Shown here: positions 38,091 through 47,707 of the stretch, in pieces
How positions within the stretch are numbered: the stretch's first letter is position 1
How the letters are laid out: each line of letters starts with the position of its first letter
Source: Aquificota bacterium
GTDB taxonomy: Bacteria > Aquificota > Aquificia > Aquificales > Hydrogenothermaceae
Assembly (NCBI GenBank): GCA_013153635.1
Contig: JAADDZ010000020.1
Span: 35,379-99,378, forward strand
Length of the DNA stretch: 64,000 bases
Direction: 5' to 3'
Made by a program: the position numbers and the translations under genes
The notes under the pieces: generated by a model
Database searches by the model: none
What the model was told of the DNA's origin: nothing
Seen by the model: only the letters and a program-made list of their open reading frames with translations

Positions 38091-38627
38091 ATGCTACCAA
38101 AAGAGTATATACCCAGATATACGGTTGAAGATTATAAGCAGTGGAAAGGGGACTGGGAGTTGATAGAGGGAATTCCTTTCGCTATGACGCCGTCTCCCTT
38201 CGGGAAACATCAGAAAATCGCAGGTAGGATTGTCCAGCAGATTTTAAACTATGCTGACCAGTGTAAAAATTCACAGCTTAATACTTATGTTGAACTTGAC
38301 TGGATAGTAAACGAAGAAACGGTCGTAAGACCTGACGTTTCCGTTTTGTGTAAAGAAGTCCCTGAACACATAAAAACTCCGCCGAAAGCTGTCTTTAAAG
38401 TCGTATCAAAATCAACTGCAGTAAAAGACGAAAAGATAAAGTTTGAACTTTACGAAAAGGAGGGCGTGGATTACTACATACTCGTATACCCGGATATTCA
38501 AAAGGTAAGGGGCTTTAAACTACAAAACAAAAAGTATGAAAAATTCTTTGACGGAGACGAAGGAATTTTGGAAATAGACGCCTGCCAGTGCAAAATAAAG
38601 ATAGACATTAAAAAAATCTTCTCTTGA
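38091..38627 (+). CDS. Uma2 family (DUF820) restriction-like protein, catalytic Glu apparently lost
   Basis: 178 aa from the ATG at 38091, after GAGGGA (an upstream in-frame ATG at 38046 lacks one). The Uma2 core is visible: ETVVRPDVSVL, PPKAVFKVVSKSTAVKDEK and LYEKEGVDYYILVYPD. In most members the strand before SxST reads EVLSPST, giving the PD...ExS active site; here the Glu position is Lys (FKVVSKST), so nuclease activity may be lost. The gene follows the toxin-antitoxin pair in a visibly less AT-rich cassette. Confidence 0.75.
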   Translation: MLPKEYIPRYTVEDYKQWKGDWELIEGIPFAMTPSPFGKHQKIAGRIVQQILNYADQCKNSQLNTYVELDWIVNEETVVRPDVSVLCKEVPEHIKTPPKAVFKVVSKSTAVKDEKIKFELYEKEGVDYYILVYPDIQKVRGFKLQNKKYEKFFDGDEGILEIDACQCKIKIDIKKIFS

Positions 38628-38673
38628 AAATCTCTCTGTCCCATTTCTAAAAAACCACTTGAAACGGTGAAAA

Positions 38674-38700
38674 TTATCGGGACAGTGGTAGAGCCGTTTA
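38674..38700 (-). promoter_or_regulatory. Sigma-28 (FliA)-like promoter after the KaiC-like gene
   Basis: On the minus strand TAAA (38700-38697), exactly 15 bp, then CCCGATAA (38681-38674). Spacing is perfect and the -10 differs from GCCGATAA at one base. The TAAA includes the stop codon of the KaiC-like gene. It would transcribe leftward, now antisense to the Uma2 gene, toward the near-KaiC gene 1.4 kb away. Confidence 0.55.
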
Positions 38701-39552
38701 TGAAGAAATCGGCTGTAAAATCCTTACCAGTCCTGTTTCTGTAATTTCAAGATAGTGGGTTTTTGTATCATGTCCAGCCATACGACAACCATCTATCCTA
38801 AAAAGCCTAACAATATCTCCAATTTCTTTTTTATACAGTTTTGCCTTATACGGACTATCTATAAGCTCCTTTGCCAAAACCATCGTTCCATCAACGATAT
38901 GTCCTACAGCATATCCCCCTGCGGCTTCCGCTGTAAGCTCCTCATGACCACTCCTTTTTTGAGAAACAAAAAAAGAGGTCTGATACCACTTTTTCATAAA
39001 GTTAAACAATCTTCTAACAATACTTCTTGCTAACATTTCTTTATTTTCAAATAGACCAGTTACAGAATCAATAATAGTAAACTTTGCATGGTAAGTTTTG
39101 ATAGCATAAGCCAAAGTAGCTAATAGTGTAGGTATATCTTCTCGAAGTTTAGAATGAGAAGCCGCATCAACAAGGATTATATTATCTTCAAATTCTTCAA
39201 AATTTAATCCCATGGCAGAAGCTCTAAGTTTTAAAGAAGCCGCAACAAAATTTGCCGGTGCTTCCACAGTAACAAAAATGACTTTTCGTCCTTCACTCGC
39301 CTGCTTAACTGAAAACTGTTCTACCATTAAAGATTTCCCTGTATCACTTACCCCAGTTATATTACATACAGCATAAGCCGGAATACCGTTTAATGACTTT
39401 TTTACAATACGCCCATTTTCAGATTTTACAATAAAAAAAAGTTCATCTAATCCTTCAATACCTGTAGGAATACCATAGAGTTTAGGGGCTTTTGCTAAAG
39501 CTTGCCCACCAGTAAAAATCCCTTCTTTTATTACTTGAGCTTCTTCTGACAT
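38698..39552 (-). CDS. KaiC-like RecA-superfamily ATPase
   Basis: 284 aa, single KaiC domain. GIPTGIEGLDELFF is the typical entry, Walker A is GVSDTGKS at 67-74, Walker B lies in KFTIIDSVTGLF, and the C-terminal half has FVSQKRSGHEELTAEAAGGY with VGHIVDGTMVL. This matches the small archaeal and thermophile KaiC-domain family (TIGR03880 type) that co-occurs with the near-KaiC regulator. Signal transduction is inferred. AAGGGGGT precedes the ATG; it is divergent from acyP. Confidence 0.75.
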   Translation of the reverse strand: MSEEAQVIKEGIFTGGQALAKAPKLYGIPTGIEGLDELFFIVKSENGRIVKKSLNGIPAYAVCNITGVSDTGKSLMVEQFSVKQASEGRKVIFVTVEAPANFVAASLKLRASAMGLNFEEFEDNIILVDAASHSKLREDIPTLLATLAYAIKTYHAKFTIIDSVTGLFENKEMLARSIVRRLFNFMKKWYQTSFFVSQKRSGHEELTAEAAGGYAVGHIVDGTMVLAKELIDSPYKAKLYKKEIGDIVRLFRIDGCRMAGHDTKTHYLEITETGLVRILQPISS

Positions 39553-39619
39553 ATGTACCCCCTTAAATGAAACTTACAGTTAATTTACAGTGGCTAAATT
39601 TTAATTTCAATAGAACAAT

Positions 39620-39640
39620 AATAAAGAAGCTTTCTTTATT
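39620..39640. promoter_or_regulatory. Inverted repeat in the divergent KaiC-like/acyP promoter region
   Basis: AATAAAGA, AGCTT, TCTTTATT is a perfect 8-bp inverted repeat with a 5-bp centre, 68 bp from the KaiC-like start and 76 bp from acyP. Could be an operator for either gene, or a weak hairpin. Confidence 0.3.
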
Positions 39641-39715
39641 GAAAACCTTACAAGTACGAAATATAATTAAATATTCTTAAAAGAAATGTAACTTTACCGA
39701 GGTAAGATATAAAAA

Positions 39716-39985
39716 ATGCTCCTTCATGCAGTAATCTCTGGCAAAGTTCAAAATGTGGGTTTTAGATACTTTACCAAAGAGGTAGCAGAGAACTTAGGAT
39801 TAAAAGGTTATGTTAGAAACCTTCCAGACCAAACAGTAGAAGTAGTAGCCGAAGGAAAAGAAGAAACCTTAGAAAGATTTTTAGAAGAGCTAAAAAAAGG
39901 ACCACCTCTAGCAAAAGTTACAAACATAGAATATAAACTAGTAGACAAAGAGGGAGGTTTCAGTAATTTTGAAATTAGGTATTAA
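39716..39985 (+). CDS. acyP: Acylphosphatase
   Basis: 89 aa, the normal size. Hydrolyses acyl phosphates. The substrate-binding loop GKVQNVGFRYF supplies the catalytic Arg and GYVRNLPDQTVEVVAEG supplies the catalytic Asn. It overlaps the LysM gene by 17 bp. Confidence 0.95.
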   Translation: MLLHAVISGKVQNVGFRYFTKEVAENLGLKGYVRNLPDQTVEVVAEGKEETLERFLEELKKGPPLAKVTNIEYKLVDKEGGFSNFEIRY

Positions 39986-41129
39986 AATATTTTTAACGAT
40001 TATTTTTACAATTTCTTTATCATTTGGTCTTACTTACAAAGTAAAAAGAGGAGATACCCTTAGCGAGATAGCTCTTAAATATGGTGTTACTGTAGAAGAC
40101 ATCATAGAAGCAAACAACCTAAAACCTCCCTACACAATTTACAAAGGTCAGCGTTTAAAAATACCTGTAGACAGGAAAGAATACAAATATTACAAAGTAA
40201 AACCCGGAGATACTCTTAGTGAGATAGCTCTAAAATTTGGAGTGTCTATAAAAGATATAGTAAAAGCAAATAATCTAAAAAAACCTTACATAATAAGGAC
40301 AGGTCAAGTCCTAAGAATCCCTATAAAAACCCACTCAAAAAGAATTTCCCTATCTGAATGCGAGATAGTCCACAAGGTAAGACCCGGAGATACAATAATA
40401 GAAATCGCCAAAAAGTATCACGTATGGGTAAAAGACCTCAAAAGATTAAATAACCTAAAAGGAGATACATTAAGAGTAGGACAACTTCTCTGTATTAAAA
40501 AGAAGAGAAATGTAAAAAGACAAAAGACCAAAGATGTAGTAAAAGTCGTAAAAAAGAAGATAATAATCCACAGAGTAAAACCCGGAGAGAATCTAAGTAT
40601 CATAGCTAAAAAATACAAAACCTCCATAACACAGATAATAAAAATAAACAAACTAAAAAAACCTTATATAATCCGCCCGGGACAAAAACTAAAAATACCT
40701 AAAAAAATAGTAAAGTATGTAAAAAAAGAAAATATCATAAGAAAAAAAGTAAAATTATCTTTTCAATGGCCTGTAGATGGAGTGATAATCAAAAAATTCG
40801 TTAATAATCATAAAGTAAGACATCTAGGTATAGACATAGCAACCACATGTAACGCTCCGATTAAAGCTTCCGAAGACGGAAAGGTTATCTACGTAGGAGA
40901 TAGCATAAAAACATATGGAAACCTGATTATTTTAAAACACGAAAAAAGATTAACAACGATATATGGACATGTAGGAAAAATACTAGTTAAAGATGGGCAG
41001 TACGTAAAGAAAGGACAGATAATAGGAAAAACAGGAAAACTAAATAACTCTGATACCTGTGGTCTTTATTTTGAAATTAGGAAAAATGCAGAGCCTATAA
41101 ACCCATTAGTTTTTTTAGAAAAAAAATAA
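39969..41129 (+). CDS. LysM-repeat protein with degenerate M23 (LytM) domain
   Basis: 386 aa. Signal peptide about 1-19 ([19 protein letters not shown]), then four LysM repeats (near 22-66, 74-118, 132-175, 198-245; e.g. [19 protein letters not shown]) and an M23/LytM domain (about 265-385). The domain keeps HLGID and YGHVGK, but the final HxH zinc motif is replaced (CGLYFEIR), as in EnvC/NlpD. It is thus more likely an amidase activator in cell separation than a protease. The start is TTG at 39969, preceded by GGGAGG. Confidence 0.85.
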   Translation: MKLGIKIFLTIIFTISLSFGLTYKVKRGDTLSEIALKYGVTVEDIIEANNLKPPYTIYKGQRLKIPVDRKEYKYYKVKPGDTLSEIALKFGVSIKDIVKANNLKKPYIIRTGQVLRIPIKTHSKRISLSECEIVHKVRPGDTIIEIAKKYHVWVKDLKRLNNLKGDTLRVGQLLCIKKKRNVKRQKTKDVVKVVKKKIIIHRVKPGENLSIIAKKYKTSITQIIKINKLKKPYIIRPGQKLKIPKKIVKYVKKENIIRKKVKLSFQWPVDGVIIKKFVNNHKVRHLGIDIATTCNAPIKASEDGKVIYVGDSIKTYGNLIILKHEKRLTTIYGHVGKILVKDGQYVKKGQIIGKTGKLNNSDTCGLYFEIRKNAEPINPLVFLEKK

Positions 41130-41142
41130 AAGAGGTACACAT

Positions 41143-42354
41143 ATGGAAGAATTTCCCCGTATAAAAAGACTCCCTCATTATGTCTTTGCTACAGTTAACG
41201 ACCTAAAAGCAAAGCTAAGAAGAGAAGGAGAAGATATTATAGATTTGGGAATGGGAAATCCAGACTTAAAACCAGCAGAGCATATTATCGATAAACTGTG
41301 TGAATCAGCAAAAAAGAAAACAACCCATAGATATTCTTCGTCAGAAGGAATACCTAGATTAAGAAAAGCTATTAGCGATTACTACAAAAGGAGATTCGAT
41401 GTTGATTTAGACCCAAACAAAGAAGCAATAATGACAATAGGCTCAAAAGAAGGTATATCCCACCTTATGTTGGCAATGCTTTCCCCGGGAGATATGGCTT
41501 TAGTCCCTAGTCCTAGGTATCCGATTCATTACTATGCCCCTGTAATAGCCGGAGCAAGTGTTCTTACAGTACCCTTACCTCTAGAAGGTAGTGATGAAGA
41601 GAAACAAGAGACATTCCTAAAAAACATATACGAATCATACGAAGACAGCTATCCAGAACCAAAAGTCCTAATACTAAACTTTCCAAACAATCCAACCACT
41701 ATGACTGTTAATCTAGACTTTTTTCAAGAAATCGTTTCTTTCGCAAAAAAGAAAAAAATGTGGATAATCCACGATTTTGCATATGCAGACTTATGCTTTG
41801 ACGGTTATAAAGCTCCTAGCATACTCCAAGTCAAAAACGCAAAAGATATAGCTGTAGAAACCTACTCATTAACAAAAGGATATTCAATGGCTGGCTGGAG
41901 GGTAGGATTCGTAGTAGGAAATAAAACCCTTATCCATAACCTAAGAAGACTAAAAAGTTATCTAGATTACGGAACTTTCACCCCTATACAGGTAGCGAGC
42001 ATCATAGCTCTAGACAGTGATTACTCTATAGTAGAAAAGGCAAGAGATATATATAGTAAAAGACTAGATGTCCTTGTAAAAGGACTAAATAGAATAGGTT
42101 GGCAAGTAGAAAAACCAAAAGCAACAATGTTCCTATGGGCAAAAATACCAGAAAAATTTAGACATCTTGGCTCTGTAGAATTTAGTATGATGCTCCTAAG
42201 AGAAGCAAAAGTAGCAGTTGCCCCGGGAGTAGGATTCGGAGAACACGGAGAAGGATACGTAAGATTCGCAGTGGTAGAAAATGAAAAAAGAATTAGGCAA
42301 GCGATAAGAAACATGAAAAAATTATTTAAAAGTCAGCAAGAAGTAGCAAAATGA
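41143..42354 (+). CDS. PLP-dependent aminotransferase (alanine/aspartate type)
   Basis: 403 aa, fold type I class [16 protein letters not shown], the [16 protein letters not shown] block, [12 protein letters not shown] and the PLP lysine K245 in [15 protein letters not shown] are clear; the C-terminal Arg in [15 protein letters not shown] closes the site. It resembles AlaC/AlaA-type alanine transaminases and LL-DAP aminotransferase relatives; the substrate is not decided. It overlaps lptB by 4 bp. Confidence 0.88.
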   Translation: MEEFPRIKRLPHYVFATVNDLKAKLRREGEDIIDLGMGNPDLKPAEHIIDKLCESAKKKTTHRYSSSEGIPRLRKAISDYYKRRFDVDLDPNKEAIMTIGSKEGISHLMLAMLSPGDMALVPSPRYPIHYYAPVIAGASVLTVPLPLEGSDEEKQETFLKNIYESYEDSYPEPKVLILNFPNNPTTMTVNLDFFQEIVSFAKKKKMWIIHDFAYADLCFDGYKAPSILQVKNAKDIAVETYSLTKGYSMAGWRVGFVVGNKTLIHNLRRLKSYLDYGTFTPIQVASIIALDSDYSIVEKARDIYSKRLDVLVKGLNRIGWQVEKPKATMFLWAKIPEKFRHLGSVEFSMMLLREAKVAVAPGVGFGEHGEGYVRFAVVENEKRIRQAIRNMKKLFKSQQEVAK

Positions 42355-43085
42355 AAGAACTAGCAAAACTAGAAGTTGACCACTTAAAAAAAAGGTACAA
42401 AGAAAAAGTCGTCTTAGAAGATATATCTTTGTATGTTCAAGAAGGAGAAATCGTAGGGTTGTTAGGTCCCAACGGAGCAGGAAAAACAACAACATTCAAA
42501 TGTCTATTAGGATTCATAAAACCAGACAGCGGAAATATATACCTCAACGGTGAAGATATAACAGACCTACCTGTATATGAAAGAGCTAGAAAAGGAATAT
42601 CTTTCTTACCTCAAGAACCTTCTATTTTTGGAGAACTAACTGTATGGGATAACCTTATGATATTTTTAGAATTTCACGTTCCAGACAAAAAAGAAAGAGA
42701 AAGACGAGCTAAAGAGCTTCTAGAAGAGTTCCATATCTATGACCTAAAAGACCAAAAAGCATATACCTTGTCAGGAGGACAAAGAAGGAGATTAGAGATA
42801 GCAAGAAGTTTGATAATAAACCCCTCTTTTTTGTTACTTGATGAGCCTTTTGCTGGAGTAGACCCTATTTCTGTAAAAGATATAAATAAACTTATAGTAG
42901 AGCTGATACATAGAGATATAGGAGTTATAATCACTGACCACAATGTAAGAGAAACACTGAAAATAACAGACAGAGCTTACATAATAGCCCATGGCAAAGT
43001 AATAAGCGAAGGAACTCCACAACAGATAGTAGAAGACCCAATAGTCAGAAAAATATTTCTCGGTGAAGACTTTACCCTTGCATAA
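42351..43085 (+). CDS. lptB: LPS export ABC transporter ATPase LptB
   Basis: 244 aa. Walker [12 protein letters not shown]-loop [17 protein letters not shown], signature [13 protein letters not shown], Walker [16 protein letters not shown] and the switch His in [10 protein letters not shown] are those of LptB, which powers LPS transport from the inner membrane with LptFG. It ends 2 bp from the convergent DUF4416 gene. Confidence 0.93.
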   Translation: MKELAKLEVDHLKKRYKEKVVLEDISLYVQEGEIVGLLGPNGAGKTTTFKCLLGFIKPDSGNIYLNGEDITDLPVYERARKGISFLPQEPSIFGELTVWDNLMIFLEFHVPDKKERERRAKELLEEFHIYDLKDQKAYTLSGGQRRRLEIARSLIINPSFLLLDEPFAGVDPISVKDINKLIVELIHRDIGVIITDHNVRETLKITDRAYIIAHGKVISEGTPQQIVEDPIVRKIFLGEDFTLA

Positions 43086-43087
43086 AT

Positions 43088-43603
43088 CTATGTATACTTC
43101 ATTTTTTCAAAAAATATCTTTCGAACACTGTTAAAAAAAGGAACAAACTTTTTATAATCAAGATAAGTCCAAACCATAGGTTGAAATGAGCCATTATAAT
43201 AAAGAAGCTCTAAATCAGCATACACTCCATCACAAAGATAAATTCTACTTCCTCTATACTTAGATGTAGCAACAACGACTTGAAATTCCTCCAGATATAT
43301 AGGGTCTATATTAACTGTTCGATTTCCATTTATGCGGTGGTGATTCTCTAAATCGATGGAAAATTTCTTTAGATTTGCCATTTCCTCTTTTTGAATCAAT
43401 TTATCTAAAACAACAAACTTTTTAAGCAAGTTTTTCCCCATCTCTTTCTCATAATATTTAGAATAAGGAAGAGAGAATATCTCTGTTTGAGATATAATTT
43501 TTCCAAACTGTCCCTTTATAGTAATCTCAACATCTTTTAGATGGTTTTCATAGCTAGGTTGCCACATTAAAGCAAATAAAAGTAGAGCCTTTTGCCTGTC
43601 CAT
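43088..43603 (-). CDS. DUF4416 family protein
   Basis: 171 aa. The pattern FALMWQPSYENHLKDVEITI, FVVLDKLIQKEEMANLKKFS, INIDPIYLEE-like (VNIDPIYLEEFQVVVATSKY) and YYNGSFQPMVWTYLDYKK fits the uncharacterised DUF4416 family. Function is unknown. It starts 2 bp after the moaCB stop, so it is probably co-transcribed with the cofactor gene. Confidence 0.8.
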   Translation of the reverse strand: MDRQKALLLFALMWQPSYENHLKDVEITIKGQFGKIISQTEIFSLPYSKYYEKEMGKNLLKKFVVLDKLIQKEEMANLKKFSIDLENHHRINGNRTVNIDPIYLEEFQVVVATSKYRGSRIYLCDGVYADLELLYYNGSFQPMVWTYLDYKKFVPFFNSVRKIFFEKMKYT

Positions 43604-43605
43604 TA

Positions 43606-44526
43606 TTAATGTTTCTTTTCACCTTTAGCCATTCTAATAGCATGCTTTAACAAAGGAGCTAACATTCTAAGATTATCTTTTACTCCTCCAGTACTACCCG
43701 GAAGATTTATAATGAGCGTACTATCTCCAATAACTCCAGCAGTAGCCCTAGAGAGCAGAGATTTGGGAGTAAATCTTACCCCAATTATCCTAACTGCTTC
43801 TCCAAACCCTATCATCTCTTTTTCTACTACTTCTTTTGTAGCTTCTGGAGTAACATCTCTTTTAGAAAAACCTGTTCCTCCAGTAGTGAATATAATATCT
43901 ACTTTATCTTTTAAAGATTCAAACTCATTAATAATCATATCTTTGTCATCAGGAAGAACCTTATAATGAACTACCTTCCCTCTAAACTCATTTTCAATAA
44001 TATCGATAGCTGTTTTTCCGCTTCTATCTTCAGCTTCCTTTTTGTAACAGGTATCGCTTAACGTTATCACCGCACAATCTAAACCAGATAAATCCTCTTC
44101 ATAATCAGATTTCCCCCCTCTTTTCTCTACCAATCTAATATCAGAAATCACCATATTCTTATCAAAAGCTTTGAGCATATCATACACATTTAAAAGAGCA
44201 GATGATACAGCTGTTAGAGCCTCCATCTCAACACCTGTCCTTCCTATACATTTAACTTGAGCAGTAACATAAACACCATCTTCATGAAGATGAGCATCTA
44301 CTAGAACATGGTCAATCATTATATTATGGCAAAAAGGTAATATATCCGCTGTCCTCTTAGCTCCAAATATACCTGCCATTTGAGAGGCAGATAAAACATC
44401 ACCTTTGGGAACTCTTCCTTCTTTTATCATCTTTACAGAATCATCACTTAAGTATATCTTTCCTTCTGCTTTAGCTGTTCTTATCGTCTCAAACTTGTTA
44501 GAAACATCTACCGGCTTAAATCCCAT
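43606..44526 (-). CDS. moaCB: Bifunctional MoaC-MoaB molybdopterin protein
   Basis: 306 aa from the ATG at 44526 (AGGAGG just upstream; a TTG at 44529 also opens the frame). Residues 1-150 are MoaC (cyclic pyranopterin monophosphate synthase): GRTGVEMEALTAVSSALLNVYDM and LPFCHNI. Residues 155-306 are MoaB/MogA: ITLSDTCYKKEAEDRSG, TGGTGFSKRDVTPEAT and INLPGSTGGVKDNL. The fusion joins two steps of molybdopterin synthesis. The start overlaps yifB by 11 bp. Confidence 0.93.
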   Translation of the reverse strand: MGFKPVDVSNKFETIRTAKAEGKIYLSDDSVKMIKEGRVPKGDVLSASQMAGIFGAKRTADILPFCHNIMIDHVLVDAHLHEDGVYVTAQVKCIGRTGVEMEALTAVSSALLNVYDMLKAFDKNMVISDIRLVEKRGGKSDYEEDLSGLDCAVITLSDTCYKKEAEDRSGKTAIDIIENEFRGKVVHYKVLPDDKDMIINEFESLKDKVDIIFTTGGTGFSKRDVTPEATKEVVEKEMIGFGEAVRIIGVRFTPKSLLSRATAGVIGDSTLIINLPGSTGGVKDNLRMLAPLLKHAIRMAKGEKKH

Positions 44527-46045
44527 CAAAAACCTCCTGTGAAAGTTTAAAATTTATCGCTTCTATTATATGCTGGGTTTTAATCTTATCAGATGTATCC
44601 AAATCTGCTATAGTCCTAGCTACCTTCAAAACCCTATGAAAAGTTCTAGCAGTAAAATTATATTTCTTTGACGCCATGTTTAAAATATTTTCCGCGTCTA
44701 AATCCAAATTAACAAATCTATCAATCATAGAAGGAGTCATCTCACTGTTAAAATTTATAGGTAAGTCTTTATATCTGTCCCTTTGTATGTCTACAGCCTT
44801 TAACACCCTTTGTTTTATATCTTTAGAACTCTCTCCATAAGACATAGAAGACAGCTCTTGTGGTTTTACACTAGATACATAAGTTAAAATATCGATTCTA
44901 TCAAGAAGAGGTCCCGATATTTTACCCAAATATCTTTTGACTTCTTTTGGGGTACATGTACACTCTTTATGGGAATCATTTTTATACCCACACGGACAAG
45001 GATTTGCCGCCGCTATAAACTGAAATTTTGCTGGAAATTCAAACCTACCTGATGCCCTAGAGATAGAAACCACCTTATCCTCGAGAGGTTGCCTCAAAAC
45101 TTCTAAAACTGACCTCTTGAACTCTGGAAGCTCATCTAAAAACAAAACCCCGTTATGTGCCAAACTAACCTCACCGGGTTTGGGATAAGTTCCACCTCCT
45201 ATCAACGCTATGTCAGATATAGTATGGTGTGGACTTCTAAAAGGTCTAGACCTTACAATAAAACCCTTCAAAATACCTGCAACACTATGAATTTTTGTAG
45301 TTTCTATCGCCTCTTCGAAAGTCATATCAGGTAAAATAGAGGTAAACCTTCTAGCTAGCATTGTTTTTCCAGAACCGGGAGAGCCTATCATCAAAACATT
45401 ATGAAAACCAGAAGCCGCAATCTCCAAAGCCCTTTTTACAGAGTGCTGACCCTTCACTTCAGCGAAATCTAGATTATTATCTAAATCCATAGACAAAAGC
45501 TCATCTTTGTCCAAAGAGATTGGATATTTTTGAATCTCCCCATTTAAAAAAGAAACTATGTCCTTTAAAGACGAAAAACCGTACACCTCTACACCATCTA
45601 CTAAAGCCGCTTCTTTACCATTTTCTATAGGAAGAATAACTTTATTTATACCTTCCTCCCTAAACTTTAAAATGATAGGAAGTATCCCTTTAACAGCTCT
45701 CAAAGACCCATCTAAAGCTAGCTCCCCAATAAAAGCGTACTTTTTTACATTTTCCGAAGAAACCACATTACTACCTGCAAGAATACCAACTGCAACAGGA
45801 AGGTCATACAAAGTACCTTGTTTTTGAACATCTGCAGGAGCAAGATTAACCACTATCTTTTTAATAGGAAAAGAAAGACCTATATTAGAGATAGCAGATT
45901 TTACTCTCTCTCTACTTTCTTTTACCGCTGTATCTGGAAGACCTACCGTTATAAATTGAGGTAAACCTGAAGATATATTCACCTCAACATCTACCACATA
46001 TCCATCAACCCCTAAAGTACCACCACTTTTGACAATAGATAGCAT
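44516..46045 (-). CDS. YifB/ComM family Mg-chelatase-like AAA+ ATPase
   Basis: 509 aa. The N-terminal Lon-protease-like domain (about 1-170, FITVGLPDTAVKESRERV) is followed by the AAA+ core: Walker A GSPGSGKT (221-228), SHHTISDIALIGGG-like motif, Walker B GVLFLDELPEF and the Cys motif CPCGYKNDSHKECTC. ComM is a branch-migration helicase in natural transformation; a comEC gene is also in this window. It overlaps moaCB. Confidence 0.93.
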   Translation of the reverse strand: MLSIVKSGGTLGVDGYVVDVEVNISSGLPQFITVGLPDTAVKESRERVKSAISNIGLSFPIKKIVVNLAPADVQKQGTLYDLPVAVGILAGSNVVSSENVKKYAFIGELALDGSLRAVKGILPIILKFREEGINKVILPIENGKEAALVDGVEVYGFSSLKDIVSFLNGEIQKYPISLDKDELLSMDLDNNLDFAEVKGQHSVKRALEIAASGFHNVLMIGSPGSGKTMLARRFTSILPDMTFEEAIETTKIHSVAGILKGFIVRSRPFRSPHHTISDIALIGGGTYPKPGEVSLAHNGVLFLDELPEFKRSVLEVLRQPLEDKVVSISRASGRFEFPAKFQFIAAANPCPCGYKNDSHKECTCTPKEVKRYLGKISGPLLDRIDILTYVSSVKPQELSSMSYGESSKDIKQRVLKAVDIQRDRYKDLPINFNSEMTPSMIDRFVNLDLDAENILNMASKKYNFTARTFHRVLKVARTIADLDTSDKIKTQHIIEAINFKLSQEVFDGI

Positions 46046-46101
46046 TAAAACCCCTTTTTATTTAAAATTTTATAATAAAAAGAAAACAAAGGAAGAATAA
46101 A

Positions 46102-46533
46102 ATGCTCCAAGAAGGAAAAACAAAAGTCTATACACAATACATAACCTTTAACACAAAAAAGAAAAGAGAACTGATAAGAATAACTGACAAAGTAAAAAAA
46201 GCTGTAGAAAAATCCAGCATAAAAGAAGGTCTTTGTCTTGTATCTTCAATGCATCTTACCAGTTCAATAATTATCCAAGATGATGAAGAAGGCTTGCATC
46301 AAGACATTTGGGAATGGTTAGAACAGCTAGCCCCTTTCAAAAACAATTACAAACATCATCTAACTGGCGAAGATAATGCAGATGCACACCTTAAAAACCT
46401 TCTTGTGCATCTTCAAGTAATATTACCTGTAACAAATGGTCAGCTAGACTTAGGAACTTGGCAAGAGATATTCTATGCAGAATTTGACGGCAGAAGACCC
46501 AAAAAAATAGTGATAAAGATAATCGGTATATAA
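46102..46533 (+). CDS. YjbQ/UPF0047 family protein
   Basis: 143 aa, full family length. [39 protein letters not shown] and [20 protein letters not shown] are the conserved His/Glu/Asp blocks. Members have weak thiamine phosphate synthase activity; the main role is unclear. Eleven bp before bioF. Confidence 0.9.
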   Translation: MLQEGKTKVYTQYITFNTKKKRELIRITDKVKKAVEKSSIKEGLCLVSSMHLTSSIIIQDDEEGLHQDIWEWLEQLAPFKNNYKHHLTGEDNADAHLKNLLVHLQVILPVTNGQLDLGTWQEIFYAEFDGRRPKKIVIKIIGI

Positions 46534-46543
46534 TCTATAAGAT

Positions 46544-47668
46544 ATGTTTACACACAGACTAAAAGAAGAGTTAAAATCTCTAAAAGAACAAAATATGTAT
46601 AGAAACCTTTCAATTCTTAGGGAAAACATCATAGACTTCTCATCTAACGATTATCTTGGTTTAAAAGACTGTAAAAAAACAAAAAAACAACTGTGCCAAA
46701 AAATAGATACTCTACAATTAGGAAGTGGAGCTTCTTTATTAGTATCAGGATACACAAAAATCCAAAACCAGTTAGAAAAACATCTCTCAAACTTAAAAGA
46801 AACCCAAAAATGTATCGTTGTAGGAAGTGGTTACTTAGCAAACATAGGAATGTTACAAGCCCTAATAAAAAAAGAAGATACTGTCCTTAGTGACGAGCTA
46901 AATCACGCATCAATAATAGACGGTTTGAAACTTACAAAAGCTGAAAAACTGATATATAAACATAAAAATACAAAAGACCTAGAGACAAAACTAAAAACAA
47001 GAAAAAACAAAGGTCAAATATTTATAGTCACAGATGGGGTTTTTAGCATGGAGGGAGATATAGCCCCCTTAGACGATATTTACAAAATATCCAAAAAATA
47101 CGATGCTGTACTTATAATAGACGATGCTCATGCAACAGGAATCTTAGGAGAAGGGAAAGGAACATTATTTCATTTTGGTTTGAAACCTGAAGAAAATATA
47201 ATCCAAATGGGAACTCTATCCAAAGCAGTAGGAAGCTACGGAGCTTTTATATGTGCCTCGGAAGTTGTAATAGAGTATCTTATAAACAAAATGAGAACAG
47301 CCATATTTACCACAGCTTTATCCCCTATCCAAAACTATATATCCTTACAAAACCTCCAAATAATGCAGGCAGAACCTCACAGAAGGCTAGAAGTATTACA
47401 AAAGGCAAAATATCTTGCAGAAGGCTTAAAAAAAGCCAGATTCAAAGTAACATTCAACGGTACTCCTATAATCCCACTAATAGTTAATGAAGAAAAAAAA
47501 GCCATAAAAATAAGAGATTTCTTACTGCAAAACAACATATTCCTTCAAGCGATAAGACCTCCTACTGTCCCAAAAGGAACATCTAGACTTAGGATAACCA
47601 TATCCTACAAACACTCTTACGAAGATATAGAAAAGCTACTCTCTCTTTTAACAAAATTCCAGACTTGA
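46544..47668 (+). CDS. bioF: 8-amino-7-oxononanoate synthase
   Basis: 374 aa PLP enzyme condensing pimeloyl-CoA or -ACP with alanine in biotin synthesis. FSSNDYLGLK, GSGASLLVSGY, SDELNHASIIDGLKL, DDAHATGILGEGKGT and the PLP lysine K227 in MGTLSKAVGSYG are all present. With bioW at 34774-35514 it gives the pimeloyl-CoA route; bioA, bioD and bioB are not in the window. Confidence 0.94.
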   Translation: MFTHRLKEELKSLKEQNMYRNLSILRENIIDFSSNDYLGLKDCKKTKKQLCQKIDTLQLGSGASLLVSGYTKIQNQLEKHLSNLKETQKCIVVGSGYLANIGMLQALIKKEDTVLSDELNHASIIDGLKLTKAEKLIYKHKNTKDLETKLKTRKNKGQIFIVTDGVFSMEGDIAPLDDIYKISKKYDAVLIIDDAHATGILGEGKGTLFHFGLKPEENIIQMGTLSKAVGSYGAFICASEVVIEYLINKMRTAIFTTALSPIQNYISLQNLQIMQAEPHRRLEVLQKAKYLAEGLKKARFKVTFNGTPIIPLIVNEEKKAIKIRDFLLQNNIFLQAIRPPTVPKGTSRLRITISYKHSYEDIEKLLSLLTKFQT

Positions 47669-47707
47669 TAAATTACCTAAATTATTTTAAGCTAAAGTAC
47701 CCTATAT

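Larger units (their letters stand above)
37311..38660. mobile_element. Inserted cassette splitting the KaiC-like gene pair
   Basis: The block holds the transposon-end relic, mini-ORF, RHH/RelE pair and Uma2 gene, all coding on the + strand between two minus-strand genes whose families are normally adjacent. A sigma-28-like promoter right after the KaiC-like stop points at the separated regulator. Base composition in the Uma2 gene is higher in GC than the flanks. Borders are approximate; no target duplication was found by eye. Confidence 0.5.
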
